From the NCBI RefSeq assembly GCF_000299355.1, contig NC_018664.1:1968380-2032379 (forward strand): a DNA stretch of 64,000 bases, given 5' to 3'. Position 1 is the first letter of the stretch; each line of letters starts with the position of its first letter. This document shows, piece after piece, positions 9,255 to 18,612 of this stretch. The notes below the pieces were generated by a model. It ran no database searches. It was not told the DNA's origin and saw only the letters and a program-made list of their open reading frames with translations. Made by a program: the position numbers and the translations under genes. The DNA comes from Gottschalkia acidurici 9a (lineage in GTDB: Bacteria; Bacillota; Clostridia; Tissierellales; Gottschalkiaceae).

Positions 9255-11147
9255 TTATTTTATATATTCTATAAGATGCTTAGTAAATCTTTGTCTAACC
9301 CCTAGAAAATAAATTCCTTGTACTAAAAAGAATGCAATCAATACTAGAGTAGACTTAGACCCTATAACATCTTGAGAAGACGTTTTTAACATCTGTATAG
9401 CTACCGAAGAGTGAATTGCAGCGACAATGTATGGTATAAAAAACAAACTAGCTATTTCAATAGTTGTAATCTTCTTTAACTCTTCATTAGACAATCCTAA
9501 TTTTGAAATACCTTTATATTTTTCTCTTTCTTCATCTAAATCACTATAAAATCTAAAGTATAAAAAACTTCCCGCTCCTATAAAGAATATTAGTCCAATA
9601 AAAAAAGCGATATATAATAATATATTCGATTGTTGCTGTTCTACCTCATACATATCTCCACCAGTAAGAAATATAAATGGATCTTTATATTTATGTTGAA
9701 ACTCATCTTTTAATGTAGTAGCTATATCACCTGTATCTGTCCATCTTTCTGTATCATAAAGATATAACTTTTCTTTATCTCCTTTTAATTTACTAAACGT
9801 TTGGTCATCTATTACCATAAGAGTATCTAAAACACCTTGTGGTACTATATTTTTATCTACAATATCTACTACTTTAAATTCTAAATTATTTTTATTTAAA
9901 TGAATTTTTGAATATTGCTGCTTTATTTTTTCCCAATCTTGTTTCTTCATACTAGAGTTTACTAGCGCTACTTCACCTTTATTTAAATTTAAACTTTTAG
10001 TGTCTATATTAATACCCACTTTATTAAAATCTGATTGTTTTATCATATAGAAGTCTTTTTGTTCATTCATAGTATCTTTTACATAATCCATATTATATTT
10101 TTTATAATGAAACCCTTCTGATTCAAGAAGTTCTTCTATACGTAGTGTGTGCTTTAACTCATCTTTATTCCCTTCCATAGATACATAGATAAAAGGAAAT
10201 GGAAAATGAACTTTAGTTGTAGAGATTTGATTTGTTTTCATAGAATAAAGTAATCCTATAGATATAAAAGTTACTGTAGAGGCAATACATACTAAAAACA
10301 GCATTCTTGAGTTATCCTTTACTTTATAAGATAAGTTAGAAATCCATAATAAATTTGTTTTACTCAAATAAATATTCCTATTTCTTTTTAACAAGTTCAA
10401 TGCAAAAACGCTAAATTGACTAAACAACAACAAAGTTCCTACTAGTACTAGCCCTGTCATTAGATAAGGAACGAAGCTTTGTTCATATTTATCACCAGAT
10501 AAACCTATATAGTATCCAGCACCTATCATTAAAATAGACATTAAAGCTAAGATTATTGATGACTTAGGAGCTTTACTGGCTTTTTTTCCTGCTTTTAAAA
10601 GTTCAACTGTCTTTTCTGCGTTAATTAGCTTAGGCACAATAAATGAAATTAGTATAAATATTATAGAAAATGATATAACAGTTAATATTATAGCTTTTAA
10701 TGGAAAGTAAAACTCTAAGTTTTGAACCCCTAAAAATTTACTTGTAAACATTAAAAATAGTTTAGATGAAGCTAGTCCAATTATTATTCCAGTAATAATT
10801 GACGAGTACCCTATAACCATATTCTCTATAAATATTAATTTATTAAAGTCTTTTTTATCCATTCCTAGTATAGTTAAAATTCCAAACTCTTTTTTTCTAA
10901 CCTTTAAAAACGTGTTTAGTGAATATAGTACGAAGAAAAAAGTAAAAGAAAAGATTATGATTTCTGATAGCAGTAATGCTGTGAATACTGAAGAGCCTGT
11001 TTCATATGAGTTAAAGAGTAATGGATGGTATAAGGATAGAGCAAACGAGAAGAATATAAAAACTGAAAATACACAACTTAAAGAATAAGCAATATATGCG
11101 TGTATATTTCTTTTAACATTGTTAAAAGCCAATTGAAGTAAAGTCAT
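9255..11147 (-). CDS. BceB-type ABC transporter permease
   Basis: A 630-residue FtsX-like permease with about ten membrane helices and a large extracytoplasmic loop between helices 7 and 8 (about residues 310-510), the hallmark of peptide-antibiotic resistance permeases. AGGAGGAGATAAG precedes the ATG. It overlaps the ATPase gene by 26 bp. In characterised systems this permease both removes peptide antibiotics from lipid II-cycle intermediates and senses them for the partner kinase. The specificity (bacitracin, nisin or others) cannot be read from sequence. Confidence 0.88.
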   Translation of the reverse strand: MTLLQLAFNNVKRNIHAYIAYSLSCVFSVFIFFSFALSLYHPLLFNSYETGSSVFTALLLSEIIIFSFTFFFVLYSLNTFLKVRKKEFGILTILGMDKKDFNKLIFIENMVIGYSSIITGIIIGLASSKLFLMFTSKFLGVQNLEFYFPLKAIILTVISFSIIFILISFIVPKLINAEKTVELLKAGKKASKAPKSSIILALMSILMIGAGYYIGLSGDKYEQSFVPYLMTGLVLVGTLLLFSQFSVFALNLLKRNRNIYLSKTNLLWISNLSYKVKDNSRMLFLVCIASTVTFISIGLLYSMKTNQISTTKVHFPFPFIYVSMEGNKDELKHTLRIEELLESEGFHYKKYNMDYVKDTMNEQKDFYMIKQSDFNKVGINIDTKSLNLNKGEVALVNSSMKKQDWEKIKQQYSKIHLNKNNLEFKVVDIVDKNIVPQGVLDTLMVIDDQTFSKLKGDKEKLYLYDTERWTDTGDIATTLKDEFQHKYKDPFIFLTGGDMYEVEQQQSNILLYIAFFIGLIFFIGAGSFLYFRFYSDLDEEREKYKGISKLGLSNEELKKITTIEIASLFFIPYIVAAIHSSVAIQMLKTSSQDVIGSKSTLVLIAFFLVQGIYFLGVRQRFTKHLIEYIK

Positions 11148-11895
11148 TCTTATCTCCTCCTAACAAAGAAAGTGTATCCATAATTTCTTGATAAAATACT
11201 TTCGTGTTATTTCCTCTATGAATTTCATTATAGAGTTCTCCATCCTTTATAAATATTACTCTATGACAAAAACTTGCTGTATATGGATCATGAGTAACCA
11301 TTAAAGTAGTAACTTTCTCTTTTAAGTTTATATCATGGAATAACTTCATAACATCTTTAGCTGACTTAGAGTCTAGATTTCCAGTTGGTTCATCAGCTAG
11401 TAATAAACTAGGGGTATTTATAATAGCTCTAGCAACTGCTGTTCTTTGAGCTTGACCTCCAGATACTTCATAAGTTCTCTTATTTAATATTTCTTCGATA
11501 CCTAGCTTTTTTGCTACTTCATTAAGTCTTTTATCCATTTCTTTTACAGGATATTTGTCTAAAGTCAATGGAAGTATTATGTTCTCACCTATTGTTAGAG
11601 TATCTAGTAGGTTAAAATCCTGAAATACAAAGCCTAATTCTTTTCTTCTAAATTCAGCTAATTCTTTTTGATTTAAACTATGAGGATTAAATTCATTAAT
11701 TATCACTTCTCCAGATGTCGGTAAATCAATAGTAGATATAATATTTAATAATGTAGTTTTTCCACTTCCCGAAGGTCCCATTATTCCAACAAACTCTCCT
11801 TTTTCAATAGAAAGGTTAATGTTTTTCAAGGCTTTATATGCTACTTTTCCTTCATATACCTTATTGAGTTTGCTTATTTTAAGTATTTCTTTCAT
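11122..11895 (-). CDS. BceA-type ABC transporter ATP-binding protein
   Basis: A 257-residue ATPase with Walker A GPSGSGKTT (residues 40-48), Q-loop FQDFNLL, signature VSGGQAQRTAVARA (about 143-156) and Walker B LLLADEPTGNLDS. It partners the overlapping permease. A candidate BceR box lies in the 100-bp gap upstream, so the transporter pair can be induced separately from the regulator genes. Confidence 0.9.
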   Translation of the reverse strand: MKEILKISKLNKVYEGKVAYKALKNINLSIEKGEFVGIMGPSGSGKTTLLNIISTIDLPTSGEVIINEFNPHSLNQKELAEFRRKELGFVFQDFNLLDTLTIGENIILPLTLDKYPVKEMDKRLNEVAKKLGIEEILNKRTYEVSGGQAQRTAVARAIINTPSLLLADEPTGNLDSKSAKDVMKLFHDINLKEKVTTLMVTHDPYTASFCHRVIFIKDGELYNEIHRGNNTKVFYQEIMDTLSLLGGDKNDFTSIGF

Positions 11896-11978
11896 ATATA
11901 TCAGTCCTTTTTTTATTATTATAGCCTTATTCTAATACTTATAAAAAATATCTACTATCGAGTTTTCTTTCACATATA

Positions 11979-11992
11979 TTACATGTCTGTAA
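11979..11992 (-). promoter_or_regulatory. Candidate BceR-type regulator box upstream of the ABC genes
   Basis: TTACAGACATGTAA (minus strand) fits the TNACA-N4-TGTAA pattern described for BceR-like regulators. It lies 2 bases after the kinase stop and upstream of the ATPase start. A TATAAT follows about 60 bases further on. Confidence 0.6.
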
Positions 11993-11994
11993 TG

Positions 11995-12843
11995 TTAGTC
12001 AAATATTATATTAACAGTAGTTCCCGTTCCTTCTTCCGATTCAATTTCTATATCATGAGATAATTCTTTGCATACTTCTCCAGCAATATAAAGTCCCATT
12101 CCAGTAGATTCTCCAAACTTTCTTCCATTTTCACCAGTATAAAATTGGTCAAAAACTCTTTTTATATCTTTCTTTGGAATTCCTACACCATTGTCAATTA
12201 TTGATAATTTAACTTTATTCTTTTCTTTATAACTTTTTATATAAATTTTATTACTTTTCATACAAGAATACTTTATAGCATTTATAATTACTTGTTCTAC
12301 AATAAATACTAGCCATTTAATATCTGAAAATACCATTATATCTTCGTCTATATCTACTTCAGGAAATACATTATTTACTATAAAATATCTTCTCATATTA
12401 TTTATAACTTGTTTTATTAAAGGTTTTAGCTTTACTTTATCAACATGAAAGTCATGAGTAAAAGTATCGAAACGAGCCATATATAGAGCCATGTCTAGTC
12501 CCATATCTAATTTCTCTAACTCATTTTTTATACTATCCATATAAGTTTCTTGTTCGTTTTCCTGTACTATTAAATTTATTACAGAAAGCGGCGTCTTCAT
12601 TTGATGTACCCATTGATTTATAAAAGTTAAATGCTCTTTTTGCTTGTCCTTGTATATTTCTATACTCTCTTGATATAGCATATACTGTTTTTTTAACAAA
12701 CTGCTTACTTTCATTGTCAGTGGAGAATCACCCAAATAACTTAAAACTTCATCCATATCCTTAGGTTCTGATGATAGTTTTTTATATAATTCCCTATTTA
12801 TAAAATATTTGTATACTAAAAATAAAAACAATATAAAAAACAT
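11995..12843 (-). CDS. BceS-type sensor histidine kinase, catalytic part (frameshifted)
   Basis: A 282-residue frame with the H-box FINQWVHQMKTPLSVI (about residues 74-89) typical of intramembrane-sensing kinases, followed by the N, G1 (DNGVGIP) and G2 (GMGLYIAGEV) ATP-binding boxes. The family is about 330 residues with two N-terminal membrane helices; here only part of the second helix is in frame. The missing N-terminus is encoded in another frame at 12816-12974. One extra base in the run of six A at 12835-12840 (plus strand) joins the two. It is most likely an intact kinase with a sequencing error, or a recently broken gene. Confidence 0.8.
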   Translation of the reverse strand: MFFILFLFLVYKYFINRELYKKLSSEPKDMDEVLSYLGDSPLTMKVSSLLKKQYMLYQESIEIYKDKQKEHLTFINQWVHQMKTPLSVINLIVQENEQETYMDSIKNELEKLDMGLDMALYMARFDTFTHDFHVDKVKLKPLIKQVINNMRRYFIVNNVFPEVDIDEDIMVFSDIKWLVFIVEQVIINAIKYSCMKSNKIYIKSYKEKNKVKLSIIDNGVGIPKKDIKRVFDQFYTGENGRKFGESTGMGLYIAGEVCKELSHDIEIESEEGTGTTVNIIFD

Positions 12844-12974
12844 AGGAAAATAAAATATAGTGTATTTGAAAAAGTGTCAAACCCTCCTACCCATCTATAA
12901 AAAATAAATAATATAGAGAAGTTAAATAAATATAGCAAAATATAAGAAATGTGTTCTTTTAAAAATAACTTCAT
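12816..12974 (-). pseudogene. N-terminal membrane segment of the same sensor kinase, out of frame
   Basis: The frame starts at an ATG at 12974, preceded by GGAGGAATTAAT and only 1 base after the response-regulator stop. It reads MKLFLKEHISYILLYLF and on into a second hydrophobic stretch. It runs to a stop at 12816, overlapping the catalytic frame. The quality of the start site and the BceS-like sequence show this is the true N-terminus of the kinase at 11995-12843. Confidence 0.75.
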
Positions 12975-12975
12975 A

Positions 12976-13674
12976 TTAATTCCTCCAAGTAATTACTATT
13001 TTATAGCCTACACCTCTTACAGTTTCTATTGCATTATCTACTCCTAACTCTTCAAATCTTTTTCTAAGTCTTGCTACATTTACATTAAGAGTATTTTCTT
13101 CTACAAAAGACTCATCATCCCATAGCTTCTCTAGTAGTAATTGCCTTGATACTGCCCTTGGATAGTTTGATATAAGTATTTCTGCAAGAACTGCTTCCTT
13201 CTTAGTTATCAGTATACTTACATCTTTATATGAAATTTCAGGTCTTTCAGGATATAGAGTTAACCCTTCTAACTGTACTACTCTTTCTGAAGATTTCGTA
13301 GCATAACTGCTATAAGCTCTTCTTAACTGACTTTTTATTTTAGCAACTAGAACTTCGTAGTAAAAAGGCTTTGTAATATAGTCATCTCCTCCACTTTCTA
13401 TGCCCATAACCTGTTCCATTTCTCCACCTCTAGCAGAAACAAATATTATTGGACAATTAGAATTTTGCCTTATTTTTCTGCACCAGTAATAACCATCAAA
13501 CTTAGGTAAGTTTACATCTAACAGTACTAAATGAGGATCTATCTCATCGAAGTCTACTAATATATTATTAAAGTTTTTAACTAAAAAAGATTTATATCCA
13601 TATTTCGAAATGTGCGAGGACAAAAGCTCAGCTATACTTAGATCGTCTTCAACAATCATTATTCTATAATCCAT
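12976..13674 (-). CDS. OmpR family response regulator, BceR-like
   Basis: A 232-residue protein. The receiver domain has acidic residues D10 and D11, phospho-acceptor D53 (LLDVNLP) and the conserved lysine in DDYITKPF. The C-terminal winged helix spans about residues 130-230 (NTLNVNVARLRKRF). It is the first gene of the Bce-type operon, and the kinase ATG follows after 1 base. When phosphorylated it should activate the ABC genes through the box at 11979-11992. Confidence 0.9.
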   Translation of the reverse strand: MDYRIMIVEDDLSIAELLSSHISKYGYKSFLVKNFNNILVDFDEIDPHLVLLDVNLPKFDGYYWCRKIRQNSNCPIIFVSARGGEMEQVMGIESGGDDYITKPFYYEVLVAKIKSQLRRAYSSYATKSSERVVQLEGLTLYPERPEISYKDVSILITKKEAVLAEILISNYPRAVSRQLLLEKLWDDESFVEENTLNVNVARLRKRFEELGVDNAIETVRGVGYKIVITWRN

Positions 13675-13771
13675 AAAATCACCCTCCTTATTAATAGGAT
13701 TAATTATACTATACCCTCATTCATATATTAATAAAATAACCAATAGATTGTAGTTTATAACTTTTAAATAT

Positions 13772-13802
13772 AATAGGCTGATAGTAAAAATATCAGCCTA
13801 TT
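13772..13802 (-). terminator. Terminator downstream of traX
   Basis: A 12-bp stem (AATAGGCTGATA and complement) with a 7-base loop, followed by a T-rich tail. It separates the TraX gene from the Bce-type operon. Confidence 0.7.
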
Positions 13803-13832
13803 ATATTTATTATATTTAAGTTTTGGACGATT

Positions 13833-14537
13833 CTACTGCATAAAAGCTTCTATCAAAGCTATCGCCCATAAGTGTAATGGATAGAACATATAGAAAAAAT
13901 ATTTAGTAAACTTATTGTTGGGTCCTCTTTCTCCATTGTATAGAAGAATAAACGGTAAGGCGAAAACCATAAGTATTTGTGGGTCATATATTAAGAGTTT
14001 CTCGTATATTGTACCATCACTACCACTAAGGGAGCCTGGTATTATTAACAGTGTAAACACTAAGATATATACTACTGATAGTAACATTTTTTTATCTCTA
14101 CAGAAATAAAATATTAAGAACATCAGTACTCCAAATATTGATGCCTCTGAAAATAAGCCCAACATTCCAAATACTACAGCCAATGGTAGACCCTTTTTAT
14201 AATCTTTTGAAGTTCTCATATATTCTATAGCTGATAACATAGCAACCCCATGTGCAAGAGATAAGAATATATTATTAGTTATATACTGTGCGTTTGGAAC
14301 CGATATAGAAAGCATTCTAGATCCAATAAACATTACTAATGTCCAAGTGTATAGTCTTAAAACATATTTTTTCCTACTACTGGTATGAAAAAACCCTTCC
14401 ACCACTAAATAAATAAATATAGGTGCTACTAACCTTCCTAACCATGGAAACCAGATAGGAGTGTTCCCTATATAGCTTGCTAGGTGGTCAAAGACCATAA
14501 AAATTACCATTATAAGCTTTAATATAAATGCGTTCAT
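13833..14537 (-). CDS. TraX family membrane protein
   Basis: A 234-residue protein with about eight membrane helices matching PF05857: an N-terminal LKLIMVIFMVFDHLASYI, a central LAHGVAML and a C-terminal KYFFYMFYPLHLWAI, which is the most conserved stretch. The founding member acetylates F-pilin, but Firmicute homologues are chromosomal and not tied to conjugation; they are probably membrane acyltransferases acting on surface components. AGGAGGATTAT precedes the ATG. It is monocistronic. Confidence 0.85.
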   Translation of the reverse strand: MNAFILKLIMVIFMVFDHLASYIGNTPIWFPWLGRLVAPIFIYLVVEGFFHTSSRKKYVLRLYTWTLVMFIGSRMLSISVPNAQYITNNIFLSLAHGVAMLSAIEYMRTSKDYKKGLPLAVVFGMLGLFSEASIFGVLMFLIFYFCRDKKMLLSVVYILVFTLLIIPGSLSGSDGTIYEKLLIYDPQILMVFALPFILLYNGERGPNNKFTKYFFYMFYPLHLWAIALIEAFMQ

Positions 14538-14780
14538 AATAATCCTCCTTTGTTTCTTTACTTATACTACAATTCTAAGTTTAAGTATTATCTTGAACAA
14601 TTTATTAAAATTACATTTTAAAAAGTTTTCTTACAATCATGTAATAAAAGAATAAGACATAACAAAATAATTTTAAAATTATCTTAATCATGTCTTATTT
14701 CATTAATTTTATTATATTAACTTAGGTTGCTTAGTAAGTTATAATTTTCATAACTTATATTATGTTTTGACCATACTTTA

Positions 14781-14918
14781 ACCCAACAAATTGCGGGACA
14801 AATGCAAGCAGGTTTTCTCATATCTGGATTTTATGAAGACTATCATCCAAGTGCACGACTTTTAATTGATGAGTTTATGTCTACCTACATTGCTACTAAA
14901 GCAATTAAAATTCTTTAG
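14781..14918 (+). pseudogene. C-terminal remnant of a SAM-dependent methyltransferase
   Basis: The frame has no start codon, is bounded upstream by a stop and ends at TAG 14916-14918. It encodes about 46 residues including QIAGQMQAGFLISGFYEDY and TYIATKAIKIL. These match the C-terminal end of class I methyltransferases of the small-molecule type. The rest of the gene is missing, so this is a deletion relic. A good terminator still follows at 14985-15026. Confidence 0.6.
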
Positions 14919-14984
14919 TATGTTTTTTAAATCATAGCTAATTTGCAAGTTATATTGCATAGTGAAAAAATAGTCATCTATATT

Positions 14985-15026
14985 AAAATGAGCTAATTAT
15001 TATTTAATAATAATTAGCTCATTTTT
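14985..15026. terminator. Bidirectional terminator
   Basis: An 18-bp stem (AAAATGAGCTAATTATTA and complement) with a 5-6-base loop lies between the methyltransferase relic on the plus strand and the SDR gene on the minus strand. Between 14538 and 15158 I see only this, the relic and a weak repeat at 14651-14699 (AATAAGACAT with ATGTCTTATT). Confidence 0.75.
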
Positions 15027-15158
15027 ACAATATATGGGTTCGGAGTAAATAAATCAATTTCTTTTTTACCCACTTTTAATTTTATAATAAGATTTTGGAT
15101 ACAGAAAGTTCGCCTTTTCAGTAACAGCTTTTTTAATATGTCTACCTTAAACTCTAAA

Positions 15159-15911
15159 CTATTTTATTAACCATCCTCCATCAATAACAAATGCCGATCC
15201 ATGAACAAACTTGGCGTCTTCACTAGCTAAATAAACTGCCAATTTTCCTATTTCTTCTGGCTTTCCTAATCGCTCTGCAGGAGTCGTTTTTATTAGTGGA
15301 GCAGCTTGGCTTCCTTCGTCAAACATCCCTGACGTCATTTTTGATTCTATAGCTCCAGGACATATTGCATTACAATTAATTCCTTTTCTACCATAGTCAA
15401 ATGCCATTTGCTTAGTTAAGCCCAAAACAGCATGTTTCGTAGCTACATAACCAGCACCTGAACCAACCTCAAAAGAAGCTATAGAAGCTATATTGATAAC
15501 TGATCCTTCTCCTGATTTTAGTATTTCAGGTATAGCATACTTACTCATTAGAAAAATACTATTTAAGTTTATATCTATCATTCTATACCAGTCTTCTTCT
15601 TCTATATCTGCTAATGGATATGGAGGTTGAGTTATGCCTGCATTATTAACTAATATATCAATTTTACCAAAATGTTTAATAGTTTCTGAAATTAACATTT
15701 GTACTTCTTGACTTTTTGACACATCAGCTTTAATAGCCAAAGCTTCTCCACCTATTTTATTAATCTCTTCTACTACTTCATTTGCAGAATCAATACTTCT
15801 AGCTACATTTACTACCACTTTAGCGCCTTCTTTGGCATACTCTAAAGCAATTCCCTTTCCAATACCAGAACCTGATCCAGTAACTATAGCTACTTTATTT
15901 TTAAGCTTCAT
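15159..15911 (-). CDS. Short-chain dehydrogenase/reductase
   Basis: A 250-residue classical SDR with the Rossmann motif TGSGSGIG (residues 11-18), NNAG (89-92) and the catalytic set Ser143, Tyr155 and Lys159 (YVATK). The C-terminus (FVIDGGWLIK) is complete. The size and motifs resemble FabG-like and glucose-1-dehydrogenase-like enzymes; the substrate is not predictable. GGAGGAGATTTT precedes the ATG. It lies alone between a terminator and the XRE gene. Confidence 0.88.
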   Translation of the reverse strand: MKLKNKVAIVTGSGSGIGKGIALEYAKEGAKVVVNVARSIDSANEVVEEINKIGGEALAIKADVSKSQEVQMLISETIKHFGKIDILVNNAGITQPPYPLADIEEEDWYRMIDINLNSIFLMSKYAIPEILKSGEGSVINIASIASFEVGSGAGYVATKHAVLGLTKQMAFDYGRKGINCNAICPGAIESKMTSGMFDEGSQAAPLIKTTPAERLGKPEEIGKLAVYLASEDAKFVHGSAFVIDGGWLIK

Positions 15912-16115
15912 AAAATCTCCTCCATTTCTTATATATTTTTATACCCTTAGTAAATATTGAGAAACAATATTAAGTATTTTAAAATTAGATAATTATATTT
16001 CAATCACCATCTTCTATAAGTATATATATTGGAGTTTTATTTATGATATGATTCTACATTTTGTTATAATTAAGACTTTATAATCTTTTTAATATGTTTT
16101 TATCAGCACTTTTAT

Positions 16116-16135
16116 TTAGATTATATATAATCTAA
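16116..16135. promoter_or_regulatory. Perfect 20-bp palindrome upstream of the SDR gene
   Basis: TTAGATTATATATAATCTAA is a perfect palindrome about 200 bp upstream of the SDR start and 50 bp downstream of the XRE stop. It may be an operator for the SDR gene or a small terminator for the XRE gene. No regulator is assigned. Confidence 0.35.
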
Positions 16136-16185
16136 TATGATATAAATATATACTAATAATTTAGTTGCAAGCAAGCTTTAAGATT

Positions 16186-16740
16186 TTATACTGGATAATA
16201 AATAACCATACTTAACAAGCAAGTGGTATCATCTAAATTTTTATAAGTATGAGGGTTATCAGCTTTAAATCGTATAGAATTTCCTTCTGTTATAACAAAA
16301 TCTTCACCATCTATATTAATAGTAATGTTGCCAGAAAATACAGTTATAAATTCCTGTGTTCCTTTTTGGTGAGGATCTGAAGATAAATAACCTCTAGCAT
16401 CGATCTCAATAGAATATGTTTCAAATCTCGTTGTGCTATCAAATGGAAACATAGGAAATATTCTTATCTTACCCTTATCCTCAATAACTGGATGAACTTG
16501 AGATTTATCTACGATTTCAAAGTCAACTTCAGATATGCTCATAAGTTGAGTACATGATATCTTAAGTCCATTTGCAATCTTCCATATCGTTGATACAGTG
16601 GGATTTACTTCACATCGTTCAATCTGACCAAGCATACTTTTACTTACATTAGTCAATTTTGAGACATCATTAAGACTAAGCGTCTTTTCTTCACGAAGTT
16701 TTTTTAAATTCTCTGCAATAATAAAATTAAGTTTTTCCAA
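16186..16740 (-). CDS. XRE family regulator with C-terminal cupin domain
   Basis: A 184-residue protein. A helix-turn-helix of the XRE type lies at about residues 8-62 (LSLNDVSKLTNVSKSMLGQIER), followed by a cupin sensor domain at about 105-182 (HPHQKG-like segment DPHQKGTQEFITVFSG). Such HTH-cupin proteins often control amino acid or polyamine genes. It starts at TTG, 7 bases after GGAGG; no ATG fits. It is divergent from the LysE exporter gene, which it probably regulates from the shared 117-bp spacer. Confidence 0.87.
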   Translation of the reverse strand: MEKLNFIIAENLKKLREEKTLSLNDVSKLTNVSKSMLGQIERCEVNPTVSTIWKIANGLKISCTQLMSISEVDFEIVDKSQVHPVIEDKGKIRIFPMFPFDSTTRFETYSIEIDARGYLSSDPHQKGTQEFITVFSGNITINIDGEDFVITEGNSIRFKADNPHTYKNLDDTTCLLSMVIYYPV

Positions 16741-16758
16741 AATTTAACCTCCATTTTA

Positions 16759-16787
16759 TTGACAGTATACCGTACAAATAGTATTAT
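16759..16787 (+). promoter_or_regulatory. Promoter of the LysE-type exporter gene with flanking repeats
   Basis: TTGACA (16759-16764) and TATTAT (16782-16787) are 17 bases apart. Around and after them lie related GTATGATATAT-like half-sites in both orientations (about 16795-16840), suitable for binding the divergent XRE-cupin regulator. Confidence 0.6.
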
Positions 16788-16857
16788 TATATCACATGGT
16801 ATGATATATCATCCTTTTTGAACATTATATCATACGATCATCAGTAGGTAAATAAAC

Positions 16858-17448
16858 ATGGCCAATTTCACAGCATTTTTATCCTATGTCTTTATTGCAA
16901 ACTTTGCACCTGGTCCTAATACCATTATGTCAATGTCTAACGCAAGTAGATATGGATTTAAGAAAAGCATAATGTTTAATGTAGGCATATTTTTTGGTGT
17001 CTTTATTGTATTTGCTTTAAGTAGTATATTCACTGTTGCACTTTACGATTTTATGCCATCAATTAAGTTAATTATGTCTTATGTTAGTGCAGCTTATATC
17101 TTATGGCTTGCATGGCAAACCTACAAAAGCAAACCTCAAAATGATGGCAAAATACAAAAGAATACAAGTACTTTTTCATCTGGATTACTTTTACAGTTTT
17201 TCAATCTCGGTGTCATCATTTATGGTCTTACAACAGTTTCAACATTTATCATCCCCCATTACAAATCGGTATCTATACTTGCATATTCTTCTGTAATTCT
17301 TGCTTTTTTAGGCTTTATAGGAACCTGCTGCTGGGCGCTATTTGGATCTATATTTCAAAAGTTTTTTATAAAAAATTATAAATTCGTTAATATAGTTATG
17401 ACAATACTGCTCGTTTATTGCTCAGTTTCATTGTTCTTTAATAAATAG
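16858..17448 (+). CDS. LysE/RhtB family amino acid exporter
   Basis: A 196-residue protein with about six membrane helices. The N-terminal FIANFAPGPNTIMSMSNASRYGF is the family signature, and the size is normal. It probably exports an amino acid or derivative; the PGPNT type includes cysteine/O-acetylserine and homoserine exporters. The ribosome binding site before the ATG is modest (TAGGT). It is transcribed divergently from the XRE-cupin regulator. Confidence 0.85.
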   Translation: MANFTAFLSYVFIANFAPGPNTIMSMSNASRYGFKKSIMFNVGIFFGVFIVFALSSIFTVALYDFMPSIKLIMSYVSAAYILWLAWQTYKSKPQNDGKIQKNTSTFSSGLLLQFFNLGVIIYGLTTVSTFIIPHYKSVSILAYSSVILAFLGFIGTCCWALFGSIFQKFFIKNYKFVNIVMTILLVYCSVSLFFNK

Positions 17449-17671
17449 CTTTTTAAATCTAAAAAAATAATAAAATTTGATGAAACTATTATAGGATATA
17501 ATTAATCATTTAAAATCAACTTTACTAAACACTTGTCTACTTTATATTTTTTTATTTTTTCTAGCTAAAACAACTGTCTATAGCTAAGAAGGCAAGTTTA
17601 TATATTAATTTTTAAAAAGTTTATTAAGTAAAGAAATTCATAGTTACTTTAATTTAAAGAGGAGGATATAT

Positions 17672-18235
17672 ATGAAACGTGAAGAAGCATTAGTATTATT
17701 AAAAAACCATGTTAAAACAGATCGTGTATTTAGGCACTCTCTTGCTGTTGAAGCTGCAGTGATGGCTTATGCCGAAAAATTTGGACAAGATAAAAATTAT
17801 TGGGGATTGTTAGGACTGCTTCATGATATTGATTTTGAAAAGTACCCAGAAGAACATCCAAATCATGCTCCTGCAATTCTTGAAGCTGCAGGTTTTGACA
17901 AAAGATTTATTGAAAGTGTTCTTTCTCACTGTCCAGAATCCAATATTTCAAGAGATTCAAAGGAACGTCAATGTTTATATGCTGTGGATGAAATGGCAAG
18001 TTTCATTATTGCAATTGCACTAATGAGACCTACAAAATTGGAAGGATTAAATGCAAAATCTGTAAAGAAAAAAATGAAAGATAAGGCATTTGCTAAAGCT
18101 GTTAATCGTGATAAATTAATTTCTTCAGCTGAAGAGCTGGAAGTTGATTTTGTCGACCATATAAATACTATTGTTAATGGTCTCATTGCACATGAAGCAA
18201 AGCTACAAGCTGAAGGATATAGTTTGCTAGATTAA
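17672..18235 (+). CDS. HD domain-containing hydrolase
   Basis: A 187-residue protein with HD-superfamily metal ligands: His22 (FRHSLAV), His51-Asp52 (LLHDID) and later histidines (about His64, and HCPES near 89). The C-terminal third is helical and basic. Such small HD proteins are phosphohydrolases of unknown substrate. GAGGAGG precedes the ATG. It is monocistronic, with hairpin-rich AT sequence downstream. Confidence 0.85.
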   Translation: MKREEALVLLKNHVKTDRVFRHSLAVEAAVMAYAEKFGQDKNYWGLLGLLHDIDFEKYPEEHPNHAPAILEAAGFDKRFIESVLSHCPESNISRDSKERQCLYAVDEMASFIIAIALMRPTKLEGLNAKSVKKKMKDKAFAKAVNRDKLISSAEELEVDFVDHINTIVNGLIAHEAKLQAEGYSLLD

Positions 18236-18305
18236 TCTATAAACTATTATAGGATCTAACTGTTTCAATGTAAGAAAATAATTTAAATTAAATCTCATAA
18301 GAAAT

Positions 18306-18367
18306 TAAATATATGGGTAAGTGGAAATCCTCATCATTAAAATTTTACACTTATCCTTATATTTAAT
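18306..18367 (+). terminator. Probable terminator of the HD gene
   Basis: A long imperfect hairpin (ATTAAATATATGGGTAAGTG with CACTTATCCTTATATTTAAT) is followed by TTCTTTAAT. The remaining gap to 18555 shows nothing else I can support. Confidence 0.45.
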
Positions 18368-18555
18368 TCTTTAATAGTTTAGTAATATTTTATATTACAT
18401 ATATAGTTTTTTAAGATTATATACTTGCTATGTATAATTTGTAAAATTAAAGAAGCTGTTTAGCCAAAAGTTTACTTAATGAATTTCACCCTTGTTATTA
18501 ATCCTTTCGTTTACTATGAATATAATACAGTAAAATTTTTATATATAGTCTAAGC

Positions 18556-18596
18556 ATATAAAGAGCAACTAAAATACATTCAGTTACTCTTTATAT
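18556..18596 (-). terminator. Terminator of the TetR-antiporter operon
   Basis: ATATAAAGAG pairs with CTCTTTATAT, extended inward by AACT/AGTT. It lies just after the antiporter stop on the minus strand. Confidence 0.55.
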
Positions 18597-18612
18597 ATTT
18601 ATTTTAATCGCT

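Noticed and set aside
12816-12974. Programmed frameshifting in the sensor kinase
   Set aside because: No slippery heptamer with a downstream pseudoknot is evident, and the same one-base loss in A/T runs recurs in unrelated genes.
13833-14537. traX as evidence of a conjugative element
   Set aside because: No other transfer, relaxase or integrase genes are nearby; TraX homologues are common on Firmicute chromosomes.
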